64,000 bases of DNA from Pratylenchus scribneri (lineage: Eukaryota; Nematoda; Chromadorea; Rhabditida; Pratylenchidae), in assembly GCA_030063045.1 (NCBI GenBank), contig JAQSEB010000059.1, positions 5,022,001 through 5,086,000 of the forward strand, given 5' to 3'. Of the stretch, positions 1 to 13,300 are shown piece by piece (position 1 is the first letter of the stretch; each line of letters starts with the position of its first letter). The position numbers and the translations under genes were made by a program. The notes under the pieces are model-generated. The model worked only from the letters and a program-made list of their open reading frames with translations. It did no database searches and was not told the origin of the DNA.

Positions 1-2280
1 CTGCATTCCTCCCCTTTTTCCTATTTTCCTGTCCATTTCATATGTTTCGTTCTCATCGCTTCATGCCCATTTCCCGCCAGCCTTTCCTCCCACTCTCGAC
101 AGATCGATTTGAGGCCAAATGGGAAGGAAAAGAATGTACAGGCAAAAATGAAGAAAGGAGAAGGAGGCAGACCATTCTCGAACGAATGTTTGGTCGAGAG
201 GGGCCGAATAACCCATTCTAACCATTTTCCCCCGAATATTCAGCACCAGCCGATGTGGCGTTTTGCGAATGAGAATATTAGGAGGAGGAGGGAAAAGATA
301 GGAGGAAAATATTCAAGACCGGATTGCTTTTGCACTTTCCGCCTCCCTCCATCCATCCATCCATTCCCATTCATTCATTGCCTTAATCGTCAAATGGACT
401 GTGCTAATTTATTGACTCCCTCCACCTTTCTCCCTTTTTATTTATTCTTTTTGCGCCAATCGCCGCCAAAGGGGGGATTCGGATTCATTGAAAGAAATGA
501 AGGAGGGAGGGGGAGTGGATGGACAAGTTTGGGGCTGAAGATGAAGTTGAAGGTCAAGAATGGGGGAAGGGGGCGGAAATGGAAGATGAATATGGAGGAT
601 TTTTAGGTGGAGGAAGGCCGGCACAAATTGGAGGCAAATATAAATTGACGGATTGGATTTGGATTTGGAGGAGAGATCCGGGCAAAAGATTGTGCCGAAT
701 TGTGTGGGCATAAAGATGGGAAAGAAGAAATGGTAAATATTCATTCATTCCCTCCAATCAACCACTCCTTTTTGGGTAAAATGAAGGTGGGTTTGCCATT
801 GAAGGATAGTTTCTTGAATGAATGCAGAAATGGATCCGGGAATGATGAAAGACGAAGGCGAGAATTGTTTGAATGAGGCGAGAAAACAATGGGAAATGTT
901 GACGAATTACAAACAAAAATACAAGGAAAATGAATCATGGAAAAAAGGGAAGAAATTTGGAAATGAGAGGCATTTTGGGGAATGGATTGGGGGCATGACG
1001 TGATTTGGATTTATTAGAAGGGAGTGGGAGGATTAGAGAGGGGAAGGAATACGGTAAGCAATTTGGGGAAAAGATCCGGCTGGAGGAATAAAAAGTGGGT
1101 GGAATATTTGCACTTGAAAGGCTGAAAATGGATTTGTTTGGGAGAATTGGAAAAGAAATGGATGAATTGAAGGAATGTGATTTAATTCCATATTGGGAAA
1201 TGACCACGCCCTCAATAGCCAAAATGCCCACATCCCCTCTAGCCAAATAAATCCCCGAAAATGGTCTTGCCCCTCCGGCCGTTAATGTTTACTTTTATTC
1301 GCCAATAAAAAAGCCAACCATTTTATGATCCACAAAAGAGGGGATGGTCTCGCACATTAAAAATTGATCTAAAAATGGGCCAATCACCATATTGGAGAAT
1401 GAATTGGCAATAAATGGGTAGAAAATGTGCATGGGGATGGATTGACTGTTCACACAAATTGTTGCTGGTCGGGACTCGAGAGTGGAGTGGACAAATTCGT
1501 TTGTTGTATGGGAATGAATGTTGAGGGGGATTTGTGTTTGTCCAGCCGAAGCAGTTTTGTCCCCAATGTGCGCGTCTGTGTACTGCCCACCCCCAAATAC
1601 TCCATCCAATCCCCCACCTCCACCACCCCCGTAGATCCCCTGAAATGCCTGTGCCCCCTCCATTTCTTGTCCATCCATTCAGTCTGCTTTTGGGGGCGAT
1701 CTGCGCGCCAGTCGGTGCCATTGCCTCTTTCGGCCTTTCCCCCAATCCCCATTCAATCCCCCCGGTCCATTCATAATCCTCAGTCACAGTCCCCTTTCCC
1801 TCTCGTCGAGGACGGTCGGCCATTTTTTGTGTTGTCCTCCGCGCAAACAAAAAAGTGGAAAAGGGCATTCCAACATTGGGAGAATGGAAGGAATTTGAGG
1901 GAAAATTGGTTGGAATTGGGGTTGACCGGGAATATTCCTTCTTTGCCCCCTCCAATTAATAAGCAACCCTCCGGCAGTCATCAACTTCGCCAATCGCCGT
2001 CTCGCCATTCCATCCATTTTTCGACGATTCCCGTGTTTGCCGGTAAAGAAATGAATGAATGAATGGAATGACCTTCTTTTCTTTGAAAATCTCCTTTCAA
2101 ATCTTTCAAAATTGGGTACAATCTTTTGGGTGGATGAAACTTTGAATTCATTTTTGTAAAAGAAAAGATGGACCGAATTAAAATGAATGGGAATAAATAT
2201 TTCATTGTTTAAACCATTTTGATTTAAATTAAATTGGATTTATTTGCTCATTTTTCACAATTTTTAATTGGCCATAGGTC
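1..2280. other. Intergenic, low-complexity DNA without supportable gene
   Basis: The first 1.2 kb is purine-rich on the + strand and 1.3-2.0 kb is pyrimidine-rich. This skew opens long frames on both strands. The translations (Pro/Ser/Phe-rich one way, Gly/Lys/Glu-rich the other) resemble no family I know and overlap one another in several frames. CCATCCATCC-type short repeats occur. I see no convincing splice structure. It could be the 5' or intronic part of a gene whose coding exons lie left of the window. Confidence 0.5.
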
Positions 2281-2283
2281 GGT

Positions 2284-2666
2284 AATGTTTTAGCGCCGCA
2301 CGTTTTAGCGCCAGCGACTTTGGCGAATCATAACTCAGCAAAAAAGAAACCATTTGAGACAATCTTGGTATCATTTGATAGAGCTAATCAAGCTCTATTG
2401 AATAGTGATAAAGCTTTATTGATAAATGAAAATTTTAGTGACTTGAAGTCGAAAAAGTGAATAAAAGTGAGTTTTTCTTACTTGGAAGCTTGTAATTAAG
2501 AGGATATTTAACTTTTCATAAATTTTTATATGTCATTTAATAGAGTTTGATTAGCTCTATCCAATGATACCAAGATCGCCTCAAATGGTTTCTTCTTTGC
2601 TGAGTTATGACTCGCCAAAATCGCTGGCGCTAAAACGTGCGGCGCTAAAACGTCCCGGTCCGCCAT
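2284..2666. repeat. Foldback (MITE-like) element with inverted arms of about 120 bp
   Basis: The left arm (about 2284-2400) and right arm (about 2549-2666) are reverse complements with scattered mismatches. Both end in two copies of the word CGTTTTAGCGCC or a close variant. About 150 bp lies between the arms. No coding capacity is seen. The size and inverted ends fit a non-autonomous foldback element or MITE; the target-site duplication was not resolved. Confidence 0.8.
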
Positions 2667-2906
2667 TATGCACTTTGGATTGGACATTGTGTAAATAAAA
2701 ACAATCAACAATTTCCCCCATTTATTTATTATTGCTGATTGATGGCTTTTGTAATCAATTTGATCTTATCTTTCATTTCTGCCCAAATTTTGGCCCATAA
2801 AAACCTCATCCAAACTAACTTCTTATTCCCACAAATTATTTAAAACAAAATAGGGGACATCAGCCAATCCAAACTAATTTGAAGGCCATTCCCTCACCAA
2901 AATCCA

Positions 2907-5139
2907 ATGCCATCATTCCCAAAAGGGCGTTGTGCCATTGTTGGTGCTGCGGCCAGTGGATTGCCATCGGCTAGGTTCATTCGATTCCCTCTTTCCTTCT
3001 TTCAATTCAAAAAAGATGGGCATTGGCCTACGGTTTTGAGCCAGTTGTTTTCGAAAGGCTTGACCAATTGGGCGGTCTTTGGAGATATAAACCGGAACAA
3101 TTCGAAGATGAATTGGCTAGCGTAATGAAATTTACAGTGATTGATACCAGCAAGGAAATGAATGCTTACAGCGATTTTCCCCTCCGGAACATTTTGCAAA
3201 CTACATGCATAATGTATTTTATTACTTATAAATTTTGGATGAATAGGCACAAATTTGGACCATCTTTGAATTGAAATTTGTCAATCCATTGGTTTTAGTG
3301 GTTGTCGCAATTACCCTTATCAGTTTAATTCAACAAAATTGTAATGAACAATTTATTAATTTTGTGGAATGTGGAAGTTAATTAATGATTGAAAAGATGA
3401 GACATAATAATGAAAGAAACAAAGAATGAAAGAATTTTGGACATGATTTTGTTTCCAGACCCAAATGATTGAATATATGGAACTTTATACGAAACACCAT
3501 GGATTGGGCCAATATATTCGGTGTTTTGTCCATTTTTGTTGCCCAAATTAATACCATTTCTAAAGTTATCGAAACACTGTCCTTTCCATTTTTCGGGCCC
3601 CTAATTTTGAGCAAAATGGACATTGGACTGTTCGTTGGTTGGATGAAGCTGGCGAAGAACGGGAAGAGGAATTTGAATGCGTTCTGTTAGCCCAGGGACA
3701 TCATGCAAAACCAAAAAAGGTAGAATTTGAAGGCCAGCACAAATTCGAAGGGAGAATTTTGCATTCACATGATTACAAAAACAGTGGAGATGGATTTGAG
3801 GATAAAGTAAGGATTATGGTTTAGATATAATTCAATAATAAAGGTGAATGTGGTGGTTGGAGTTGGAAATAGTGGAATGGATTTGGCCGTTGAATTGGGC
3901 CGAATCAGTGAAAAATGTTTCCTCTCGACTCGGAGGGGTGCCTGGGTGGGAAAGAGGGTTGGCGCTGGTGGATTGCCTTGTGAGTTTGGGCCAAATTGAT
4001 GAATGATCATATTTTTAGCCGACTATGGGACCACTCGTTTCCAATGCTGCATTTTTGACCGTTTTGTGCCAGAATCGATTCGGAATTGGATTATGTGCAA
4101 TCAAATGCAAAAACACTTTGATCATGCCAAATATGGAATGCGACCAAAACATTCATATTTTAGGTGACCCATTTTGAACCATTCCCTTCATTCATAATTC
4201 AATTGTAGTCAACATTTAACAATCAGCGACGATTTTCCCACAAGAATTATTACGGGGGCAGTGCAAGTGAAACCGAATATTCGGGAATTTACGGCAAATG
4301 GAATCATTTGGGAGGATGGAAGCAGAACGGAGGGAATCGACAATGTGGTCATGGCCACCGGATATTATTTCGATTTTGGACTGGTCGAGGAGGGCCAACT
4401 GATTCCGGTCAAGGAGAATGAACAACGCCTTTGGAAGAATATGTTCCCACCTAAATTGGCAAAATGGAATAGTTTGGCCATCATTGGCCTTGTCCAACCC
4501 ACTGGATCCATTTTGCCATCGGCTGAATTGCAAGTCAGTCAATTGAATAAATAAATAGAATATTTGAATATTACATTGGTCTAATAAGTAGTTGTCATTT
4601 TTATTGGCATAATTTTTGACATTCCTCTATTAATATTTTCCCCAAATTCATTAAAATAGAATTAAATTTAGGCCCGTCTCTTTTTCGCTTCCCTCACCGG
4701 AGAGGCAAAATTGCCATCGGCCGAACAAATGAATGAAGAAATTGAAAAACATTTTACGAAATTGAACCAAAGATATGTGAAGAGCAGCCGCCATACATTG
4801 GAAGTTGATTTTGTGCCATATTTGGATGGATTTGCCGAATTGTTGGATTGCAAACCTCGACCCCAAGATTATGTTCTCAACGATCCCCGTTTGGCTTTTG
4901 CCATTTTATTTGGCCCAAATGTTTCCTATGCATATCGCCTTCGGGGTCCCCATCAATGGGAGGGGGCCCGGGAGGCAATTTTGGGGGTAATGGAGAGGAC
5001 CGAGAAATGTTTGAGTGGAAGGAAAGAAGCGGGACAGACAAATGATATTTTGGTGGATTGGAGCCCTCAATTCGTATTGGCCATTGCATTCGGTGGAATT
5101 TACATATTTTGGATGATAATTCGACTTTTATTCATTTAA
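2907..5139 (+). CDS. Flavin-containing monooxygenase (8 exons, frameshifted)
   Basis: FAD- and NADPH-dependent monooxygenase of the FMO family, normally ER-anchored and oxidising soft nucleophiles. Exons: 2907-2974, 3016-3213, 3459-3520, 3566-3806, 3844-3979, 4019-4163, 4209-4533, 4672-5139. Visible marks are the N-terminal Rossmann strand VGAAASGLPSA, the WRY segment after QLGGL, the FMO signature FEGRILHSHDYK at the exon 4 end, the NADPH site VVVGVGNSGMDLA in exon 5, and a C-terminal membrane anchor in exon 8. Two oddities: the FAD loop reads GAAASG where the family has GxGxxG, and at 3179-3182 (run of four C) one base is missing between DFP and PEHFANYMHN, breaking the frame. Exon lengths sum to 1643, one short of 548 codons. 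It may be a decaying copy or hold an assembly error. It converges on the caspase gene with about 110 bp between stops. Confidence 0.85.
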
Positions 5140-5248
5140 GTGTGAAATTAATCAATCAATCCGTTCATAATTATTATTAAAGTTAATCATTAAATTTAAA
5201 TTAAAAGTGAAATATTTGAAATATTCATCAAATTATTCTCGATCCATT

Positions 5249-7499
5249 TCAATGTTCTCCTTCATGGAAATTTTGCACTCCAGGAAAGAAATAGAATTTC
5301 TTCCGTAGTCGATTGACTTGTTCCGGAGTTTGTTTGAATCTTTTTGGGCACATTGTTTCCCTTTTGGCCACCAAATTGTTCACTCTTGTCAGCATACTCA
5401 AAAGATCCTCCTTTTTGGCCCATTTGCTGAATACTTCACAAAGGGAATGGACAAACCAACTTCCTAAATTTATTTTGTCATTTCGTCCAGTTCAATGATA
5501 TTTTGTTTAAATAAATTTGTTTTTCCATATTTTATTTTTTAACTATGGCGCAATCCATACCGGAGGCTGAATTACGCCATGAAACATAATATGGCGTTGT
5601 TGGATAGGCAATTAGTACATCCACCTCAGTTGGCTCATTCACCGATTGAATTGACAATTTTCGGGCTGGAATGAATGAAATGAAACAATTTGGAGGATAT
5701 TTTCCCTTGCCAAAATGTTGTTCTCTTTGTTTTGGACTTGGCGGCGGCGGATTGGCCCGAAAAAGGCCGCCCATTGACATATTTATTCGGCCATTATTGG
5801 CATTTTTTTTACTTTTCGATGAAAACAATGAAGACCAAAATGAGGATGAACCGCCCCCGGCCCCATCATTTGCGTCCGTGCCTTCATCCAATCGTAATGG
5901 TCGTTGAATTCCTTCATCCATTTCAACTACAACAAAATTCATTCAATCCAATAAAATATAAACCAACTTCCACGGCATGCCTGAACAATGAATATTTTTG
6001 GCTTTCCCCTCAGCCCTGGGGCATTTTGATTGAGTGATCGGAGCAAATCGTGAACATTCACTTTCCCATCATCCGTACCCATAATCACATCATGTTCTCC
6101 ATGGCTCATCAACACAACGATGGCAGAATCCATTCTTTGATGCTCTGGATGGGTGGCAAAATCGGACATTGCCCAAAGAATTTGCTTAAAATTAAATGAA
6201 AAAATGATAGATTGATATATTTAATATTTGCCTCTGCTGTCAAATCATTTTTTGATTGGACTTTATAATTGAGTTGCTGCAATAAATTTGTTATTTTGAC
6301 CACATCCACTTGCGATCCATCCCTTTTGTCTCGATTTTGGAAATGAAAATTGTTGATGATTAGGGCCAAGCCACGAGGCGATGAGAAATTCCTGTAAATC
6401 TGAAGAGCAAATTAATTAATATGTATTGATAATTCAACGATTAAGACAAAATAATAATTAAATTTGTTGATATTATCAATCACACCATATTGATATTCTC
6501 ATATTTACCTCATTCTTATTCTCCCTATAATAAGCCATCATATCAAAAAATGTTCCATCGCCTCCGGCAAAAGATGAATCCACATTTTCCACTCGAATTT
6601 GGCTTGAATTCTCATCAATCATCCATTCTTCTATTTCCTCCTCCGTTTGTTCCTCTTCCTTTTGGCCATTTTCAATAAAATGTTTCCAACATTTTTCCAT
6701 CCATTCCAAATTTGCCAATTCATAAAAAATACTGAATTGAAGGGGAATTTATGGCCATTTACTCCAAATTTGCCTGAATATTCGAAATTGACGTGAAACA
6801 ATGAGTGCAAGGCAAAATGATTCGAATGAATGGATTGGCTGATTTGGATCGACCAAAATGTTGATCACTTTTTGGCATTCATTTTCTTCCTCTCCAAAAT
6901 TATTAATTCCTCCCCATTTTCCCATCATTTCCATTAATTCCCCCAAATTCTTCAATTTCATCCTCAATAATTCTGCGTGTCGTTCAACAAATTCTCGACG
7001 ATGGTCAAAATCAATTGAAGTTGAATTAAAGTCAATTTCTGAAAAAAATGTGAATCATTTTGCCAGGGTATTTGGCAACCTTCATTGGGTAATTCACAAT
7101 TTGATGGGGCAAAGAATGGGCGATCATCATAGGTTCTGGCGAATTGCTCAAATCTAAATTTAGGCAAAATTGATTAATTTTATTATCAATTTGCCTGGAG
7201 GAATCAACCAAATGGAGTCCAATGAATTTGCAAAAAAGTCCAAAATTTCCGGAGTGAAGAAGGGCGAGGAAGGCCATATAAAATGAAAGATCCTCTTTGG
7301 GCAATAATTTCAGCAATGAAATGGCCAAATCACGATCGGAGGCCAAATGATCGAATTTAGTGGACAATTCCGGATTATGGCGGCAAATTCGAAATAAATG
7401 AGAAAGAAGGGGCCGAATTGGAATTGAAGTCAAATTGTCGACTAATTCTGCCGAATGAAAATCCACAAAATTGGCCAACTTTTTTGTGGGCCTTTCCAT
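5249..7499 (-). CDS. Initiator-type caspase with two N-terminal CARD-like domains
   Basis: CED-3-like cysteine protease of apoptosis. Eight exons (7499-7195, 7153-7080, 7038-6774, 6731-6509, 6399-6232, 6184-5968, 5926-5561, 5463-5249) give 1833 nt, a 610-aa protein. The first CARD-like region spans about residues 15-95 (LLSHLF, LLKLLPKED, FLALLHSGN pattern). A second spans about 130-210 (HRREFVERHAELLR, then FESFCLALIVSRQF). p20 begins near RGLALIINN. Catalytic His373 lies in MSHGEH and Cys415 in QACRG, 42 residues apart as in caspase-3. A Ser/Gly/Pro-rich linker precedes p10 (YYVSWRNSASGSWF), and the C-terminus ends LRKKFYFFPG plus a short tail. Introns at 7194, 6773 and 6231 use GC donors; each is needed to keep frame. 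It is longer than CED-3 (503 aa) because of the second CARD and the linker. The CARD calls rest on pattern only; the protease call is firm. Confidence 0.88.
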
Positions 7500-10389
7500 T
7501 TTAGAATTGCAACAAAAAACCTTACTGAATTAATTGAATGAATAAATTGAATTGAATTTAAAGTGAATCAATTTTGGGTGAGGGAAGGAGGGCAAAATGT
7601 TCGACGGTCGCCTCCGCCCAAATAATTTATGGCGCCCATCCCTCCATCCATTTTGGCTCCATTTCTGCTGCTCTCAAAATGACCAAATCCGACCCGATCC
7701 TCATTTTGGCCGCTGAAGGGCAAACCATCGATGGACGACCCTTGGGGGGACGAAATGGAGGATGAGAAAAGAAGAAATGACCCCCAGCTGCGAGGGAATA
7801 ATAAATGGAGAAGAAATTGGTGATGATGGGTTCAAATTGGACAAAAATGTCCAAATTAAAATGTTTTTGAGTAGGATGGACACAATTATCTTAATTGGGA
7901 GGAGAAATAATGGCCATTTAAATGAAATAATTTACATTCAATGTTTGTTTTAAATATTGACCAATCCAATTCTTTTCCCAATTCCATATCAAATTCCCAT
8001 TCCAATTTCATTTCAATCCTTTTTAATTCTTTAATATTTTTTCAAAATGTTGAATATGGATTTCTAGGGTTCACAATGAGATTGGATGAATTGGTTTATT
8101 GCCATGGAAATTTTGGAAGGAATGCCGAATATGGGCCAATAGATTTGTTTTGCCTACGTAAAATTTGTGTGAAGTGGATTTACAGCAAAAAAATGTGCAA
8201 CAAAAAATGAACAAATTCGTCAAATACATTCCCAAAATTTGTGTTAATTTCCTCATCCTCCTAATTTCCTTTCCTTTTTTTCCCTCATTTTCACTTTTTG
8301 GCACAAACTTCTCCAATTTCTGGGAATATATTGGCCAAAGCAACAGCCAAATGAAACGGCATCCCCCTTCCTCCATTTTTCACTTTTACCGTCAAGTGAG
8401 ATGTTGGGGCAAAGGAATTTGGGAATGCAAATGAGCGGATGGGCCCAAATGAAAGGCAGCATACAAATTGCCGTGGCATTGATGGGCCATTATACCCTTC
8501 ATTGCTCATTTCCTCTTTTTTCATCTCTATTTCCTTTCGGTTTAAAATTAAAACTCATTTTCCCATACAAATTCATTTTAAATTAGCCAAAATCATTTTG
8601 TTGGCCAATCTCAGCCAATTTTATGGCCTATTTTGAACATATTTTCCTTTCCGCCTCTCCATTTCTATGCCATCATTTTGCCCATCCAAAAACATTGTCT
8701 TGAAAATGATCTCAGCCAATTTGCACTTGGATTTGGCCAATTTTCCCTCAACGAATTGTTTATTCGCACGAAATTCGTCCATCCATCCATCCCAGCTAAA
8801 TTCATTCCCTCCTTTCAACTTTTCATTTTTATTCCCCCATTCGGCCTTTGGCCCGAACGCATTCTCCAATGCCGTGGCCCTATTCCCTCTCCTCCCCCAT
8901 TTTTTCCTTTTTGCCACATTTTTTGACGCCGAATCAAATCCAATTTCCCGGCCATTGCTTCTCTCAAAAATGAGTTTTTGTCTGTCCCAACCTCCGCCCA
9001 AAAACCCAAAACAGCTGGTGGATGGCACAAAATCCAAAGTGGGGAAAATATGCCAATATTCCCTCTCAACCCAACTTATCAATTGGTCAAAAGGCGCCAT
9101 ATCCATCCATCCATCCATTTTCTCCTCACTCAAATATTGTCCCATTGGGCCAAAAGAAAACGAATAAACAACAACCCCAAAAGGGGTGAAGGGCACATTT
9201 CCTTTTCCAATTCATCATATCCGCCCCTCCTCTTCCCCTTCTTTTTATGTTCTTTGGCCAATTTATTTGGCCTTTGCGCGACATTCAATTTTTGCAATTT
9301 GACACAATTTTTTGCTGCTGAATTCCTTCCTTCATTTTGTCCATCCAAATGCCATTTTCGACCTCTGCAAAAAGTGTGCCAATCTACCAATATTCCATCC
9401 CCCTCCTCCCATCCATTTTGTTGGCCAATCTTTTCGGTTTATTTTATATGTCCATTTATCCCCTTTTCAGCCCACTCTACGCATTTCCTCCTCAATTTTG
9501 TTCCCTCCATTTTTTCCTCATTTTTGCCACCTTTTTCTGGAAATTTGCCCATCCCCCCTTTCAATCCAGTCCAATTCCCCTTCTTTTCCTTTCCTCCTTT
9601 CGCGCCACCAATTTCCGGCCAAAATTGTTTTTGACAGCCCAGTCTTGGATTAATCCATCCCATCCAATGATGCTTGGCCCAACCTGCTGCATCGCCAAAT
9701 GTGCCACCAACGAACGGGGAATTGCATTTTTTGCACTTCTTCAACAACTTTCTTATTCGGTGCCAATTCCCTCTCATCATTTTCTTCAAATCCGCACATT
9801 CCAATTTAATCTTTTGCCTTTTATTTTAATATGTTGAATATATTTCCCATTTTATCCATTCATTAATCAGTGACTTTAAAAACACAAGTTTTATTTTCCA
9901 TTTTTTAAATCCTTTCTTAGAAATCCCTGCTGCGATTTGAAATGCCCTAATTACTCCGTTTCCCCCTTTTTTGTTCCAAATTTTCATTGCACTTTTCCTC
10001 TGCTTTTCCACAATCAATTTCTCCTTCATTTTTGTTGGCACAAAATTGGCCATGTGAGAATTTTATTCGAGAAAAGCAAAAAATTGATTACAAACAAAAT
10101 GAAAAGAAAAAGGCAAAAAGAATGCGGAGGAACACTTTAAAATGAAATGAAATTGATACTTTGTCTTGGAATGGAACATGGGGATGGGGGTGGGTGACTG
10201 ACATGCTTTTTGGCAATTTGCGCGAATAAAATGAAAAAAAAAGAAATGGATGGAGGATATTTTTGGGGGAAATAGGCCAGACAAAAACCATTTTGGAGAA
10301 ACATCAAAACAGCAGTTTATTTTATTTATTTTTTGACCAATTTTGCATTTTAAAATATTATTATTTCAGCCTTTTTTGCCTTTTAAAAA
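7500..10389. other. Intergenic region between divergent caspase and adenylate cyclase genes
   Basis: About 2.9 kb, strongly pyrimidine-rich on the + strand between 8.2 and 9.8 kb, with many CCATCC and TTGGCC words. The longest frames (191 aa on -, 218 aa on +) overlap each other and owe their openness to the skew; neither resembles a known protein. It must hold the promoters of both flanking genes, but I see no clear TATA box. A splice-acceptor-like TTTCAG lies just before 10370, upstream of the cyclase start, and could take a spliced leader. Confidence 0.5.
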
Positions 10390-13300
10390 ATGATTTTTGC
10401 CAAATCCGCCGCATCCTCCATCATCGAAGTTAGCCCAAAAAGTCAACGACTTTTGCATAAAAATTCTCGCCAAGAAAATAAAAATTGTGTTGGCCATCAA
10501 CAAAAGAATGGAAACAGTGGATTGGATGGGAAAATGATGTGCAATAATAATAATAAAACGGAAAAGAAGAAAAACAAAGGAACATCAAAAAATTGGAAAA
10601 GGGCAAGGAGTGGAAAAAGTGAGTTGGAAAATTATAATCTGTTGATTTTTAATCTTAATAGGTGGATTCTCTTCCCCCTCCATACAATTACAATCTTAAA
10701 ATTACAATCTTCATTTACAATTACAATCCCTTCTCCCCCTCTCTCCCTAAACTATACTGGCATTTCAAACGCTGGCAAAAGAGAAATAATTAATTTAATT
10801 GACATTAATTTCAACCTTTAAGATTAAATTCATTTAAAAATATTAATAAAATAGCTTAATTTTCGATATCTACATTTTAGGTGTATAATAAATTTTAAAA
10901 ACAAATAAATAAGGTGGGCAATATTTTTCACATTTTTTTGTTAATAGTTCTCGAATCATTTAATAAATTCAAATAAAAAAATATTTTCTTATAAAGAATT
11001 TTCTTCTCTTTGAATGGATATGAAAATCATTAAAATGGGTTTTGCTTGAACAAAATTATGTTTAAAAAATTGATAGGCGTGAAAATAGAAGGAGGTCACA
11101 TAGAAATTCATGATTTTTCCCTGCAGTAATAAATGAGAAGAGGGGATACGGTATTTCGAAAATGGAAGGAAACACAAATTTTCCCTTCTTTTTCTTTCTC
11201 TTGTTGATCTTCGGAAGACATGCCCCCCAGGTTTTTTAGCTATAACTTTTGAATTGGTTGACTACTTTCATTGATCAATATTTCATTTTGAAGAGTAGAA
11301 AATTGCAAATATTTTTTACATAAATGGTCCAAAATGTATTTGAATCTATTTTCTAAAATTTTGCATATTTTTGGAAAAGTCTCATTCAATATAAACTAAT
11401 CTCACAAGGGAAGGTACCCAAGTGAATGTGGGATTTTGAAACGAGACCGAGCTATTTTTGTAAATTATATATGGTTTACTGGCAAAAGTGAAGTCCTTTT
11501 TTCCTGAATGGACCTCACCTCTGAGATATGGCCATAAAACATGCTTTATCTACTTATTTGGCCCTAATTCATATCTCCTCATAGAATGAACCAAAAAATA
11601 TGATTTAAACGTCATTTTATAGAGAATTTAATGCTCTTTCATTTTTGTAAATATATCATGAGTCTAAAAATTTTTTGAAATTTTTTATCGATTTTTTTCT
11701 GAAAATACCAAATTTGGCCAATTTTCAATGGGCCATAACTCGGTTAAATGGAATCATTAGACTTTGGCCCAGTTATCTTTTTTGATCACCATATCATAAA
11801 GTATCTCTATGCAAATTTTCAGATTTTTCTGTTAACCTCAAAATTCTCGCGATTTCGCTGTGCTAGGCCTATGATAGGCAAAATACCTTGAATTTTCAGG
11901 TTAACAGAAAAATCTGAAAATTTGCATAGAGATACTTTATGATATGGTGATCAAAAAAGATAACTGGGCCAAAGTCTAATGATTCCATTTAACCGAGTTA
12001 TGGCCCATTGAAAATTGGCCAAATTTGGTATTTTCAGAAAAAAATCGATAAAAAATTTCAAAAAATTTTTAGACCCATGATATATTTACAAAAATGAAAG
12101 AGCATTAAATTCTCTATAAAATGACGTTTAAATCATATTTTTTGGTTCATTCTATGAGGAGATATGAATTAGGGCCAAATAAGTAGATAAAGCATGTTTT
12201 ATGGCCATATCTCAGAGGTGAGGTCCATTCAGGAAAAAAGGACTTCACTTTTGCCAGTAAACCATATATAATTTACAAAAATAGCTCGGTCTCGTTTCAA
12301 AATCCCACATTCACTTGGGTACCTTCCCTTGTCAATGTCCTAATTAATTTATTTAGGCAGTCGTTGGTCATCAGGCCGGACCACTTCCAGTCGAGGCGGT
12401 GGCTTGCATTCGGCAGAAGCGGGGGAACGTGACGAAGTCCGTGCCGCTTTATTGCGCCATTGGACTTCCCTTGACCGTGCCCGGCTCCACACTTTTCATC
12501 TTTGGCTATTCGTTTATGCCCTCGCCCAAATATTCCTTTTCCATTATCTTTGCCATCGGTCATTCCTTCCAAATCCACAATGAATTCCTCCATTTTTCAG
12601 GGTTTGGTCCCTGGTTTATTTGTGTTTTTGCCTCCTTTTTCCGGCACTTGTCCTTGTCTCATTTGTGCTCATTCGATATTACGGCGATGAACAACAAAGA
12701 AGTCGGCTGGTCCGCTTTTCCTTGGTCGGTCAATTTGGTTAATTTTGGCACTCCCAAATCCCTGTTCCAGGTTTCTTCCGTCTCCTTCCCAATCTTCCTT
12801 TGGCTCATCCACCTTCCGTTGATTTCCGAATTTCGGGTTAAGCAGGAAAGGATTGCGGAATTGTCCTCACTTTGTTCATCAATGGCCATTTCCACCCTTT
12901 ATCAATTCTTTGTCCTCCCTCGCCAACGTCGCCTATTCCTTTTATTGTCCATTGCCTTCAATTTCCTTAATACTTTCCTCATTGGCGCCGTTCTCTACAA
13001 TTCATCCGATCAAATCCTCTCCCGAGAATGGGAATCCCCTATTCTGATGGTTCTCCCATTGTTCATCTACCAAGGATTGGTCATCCTTGTTGGCATCATT
13101 TGCGACTCGAATTCGGCCAGCAGCCGCCAAATGATCGCCCAAAAATTGACTGAAGCTGTTCATCGCCGAAATGAATTGGATGGACTGAAAAGTCGTCAGG
13201 TTGGCAATTTAATGTGGGGGAATAATTGGCAAAATATTGCGCATTTAAAGGACCAATTATTGTTGAGTGTCATTCCCGCATATTTGACGGACAAAGTCAG

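Noticed and set aside
1295..2062. Long overlapping frames on both strands, including a Gly-rich stretch
   Set aside because: Openness follows base skew and short repeats; no family resemblance, no consistent splice sites, and competing frames on both strands.
3521..3565. Apparent second frameshift in the FMO gene near 3590
   Set aside because: Explained by a 45-nt GT-AG intron (3521-3565); the next exon then reads YRNTVLSIFRAPNFEQNGHW in frame.
8621..9653. Frames of 191 aa (-) and 218 aa (+) in the caspase-cyclase gap
   Set aside because: Mutually antisense, pyrimidine-skewed, with CCATCC repeats producing GWMD-type residues; no homology recognised.
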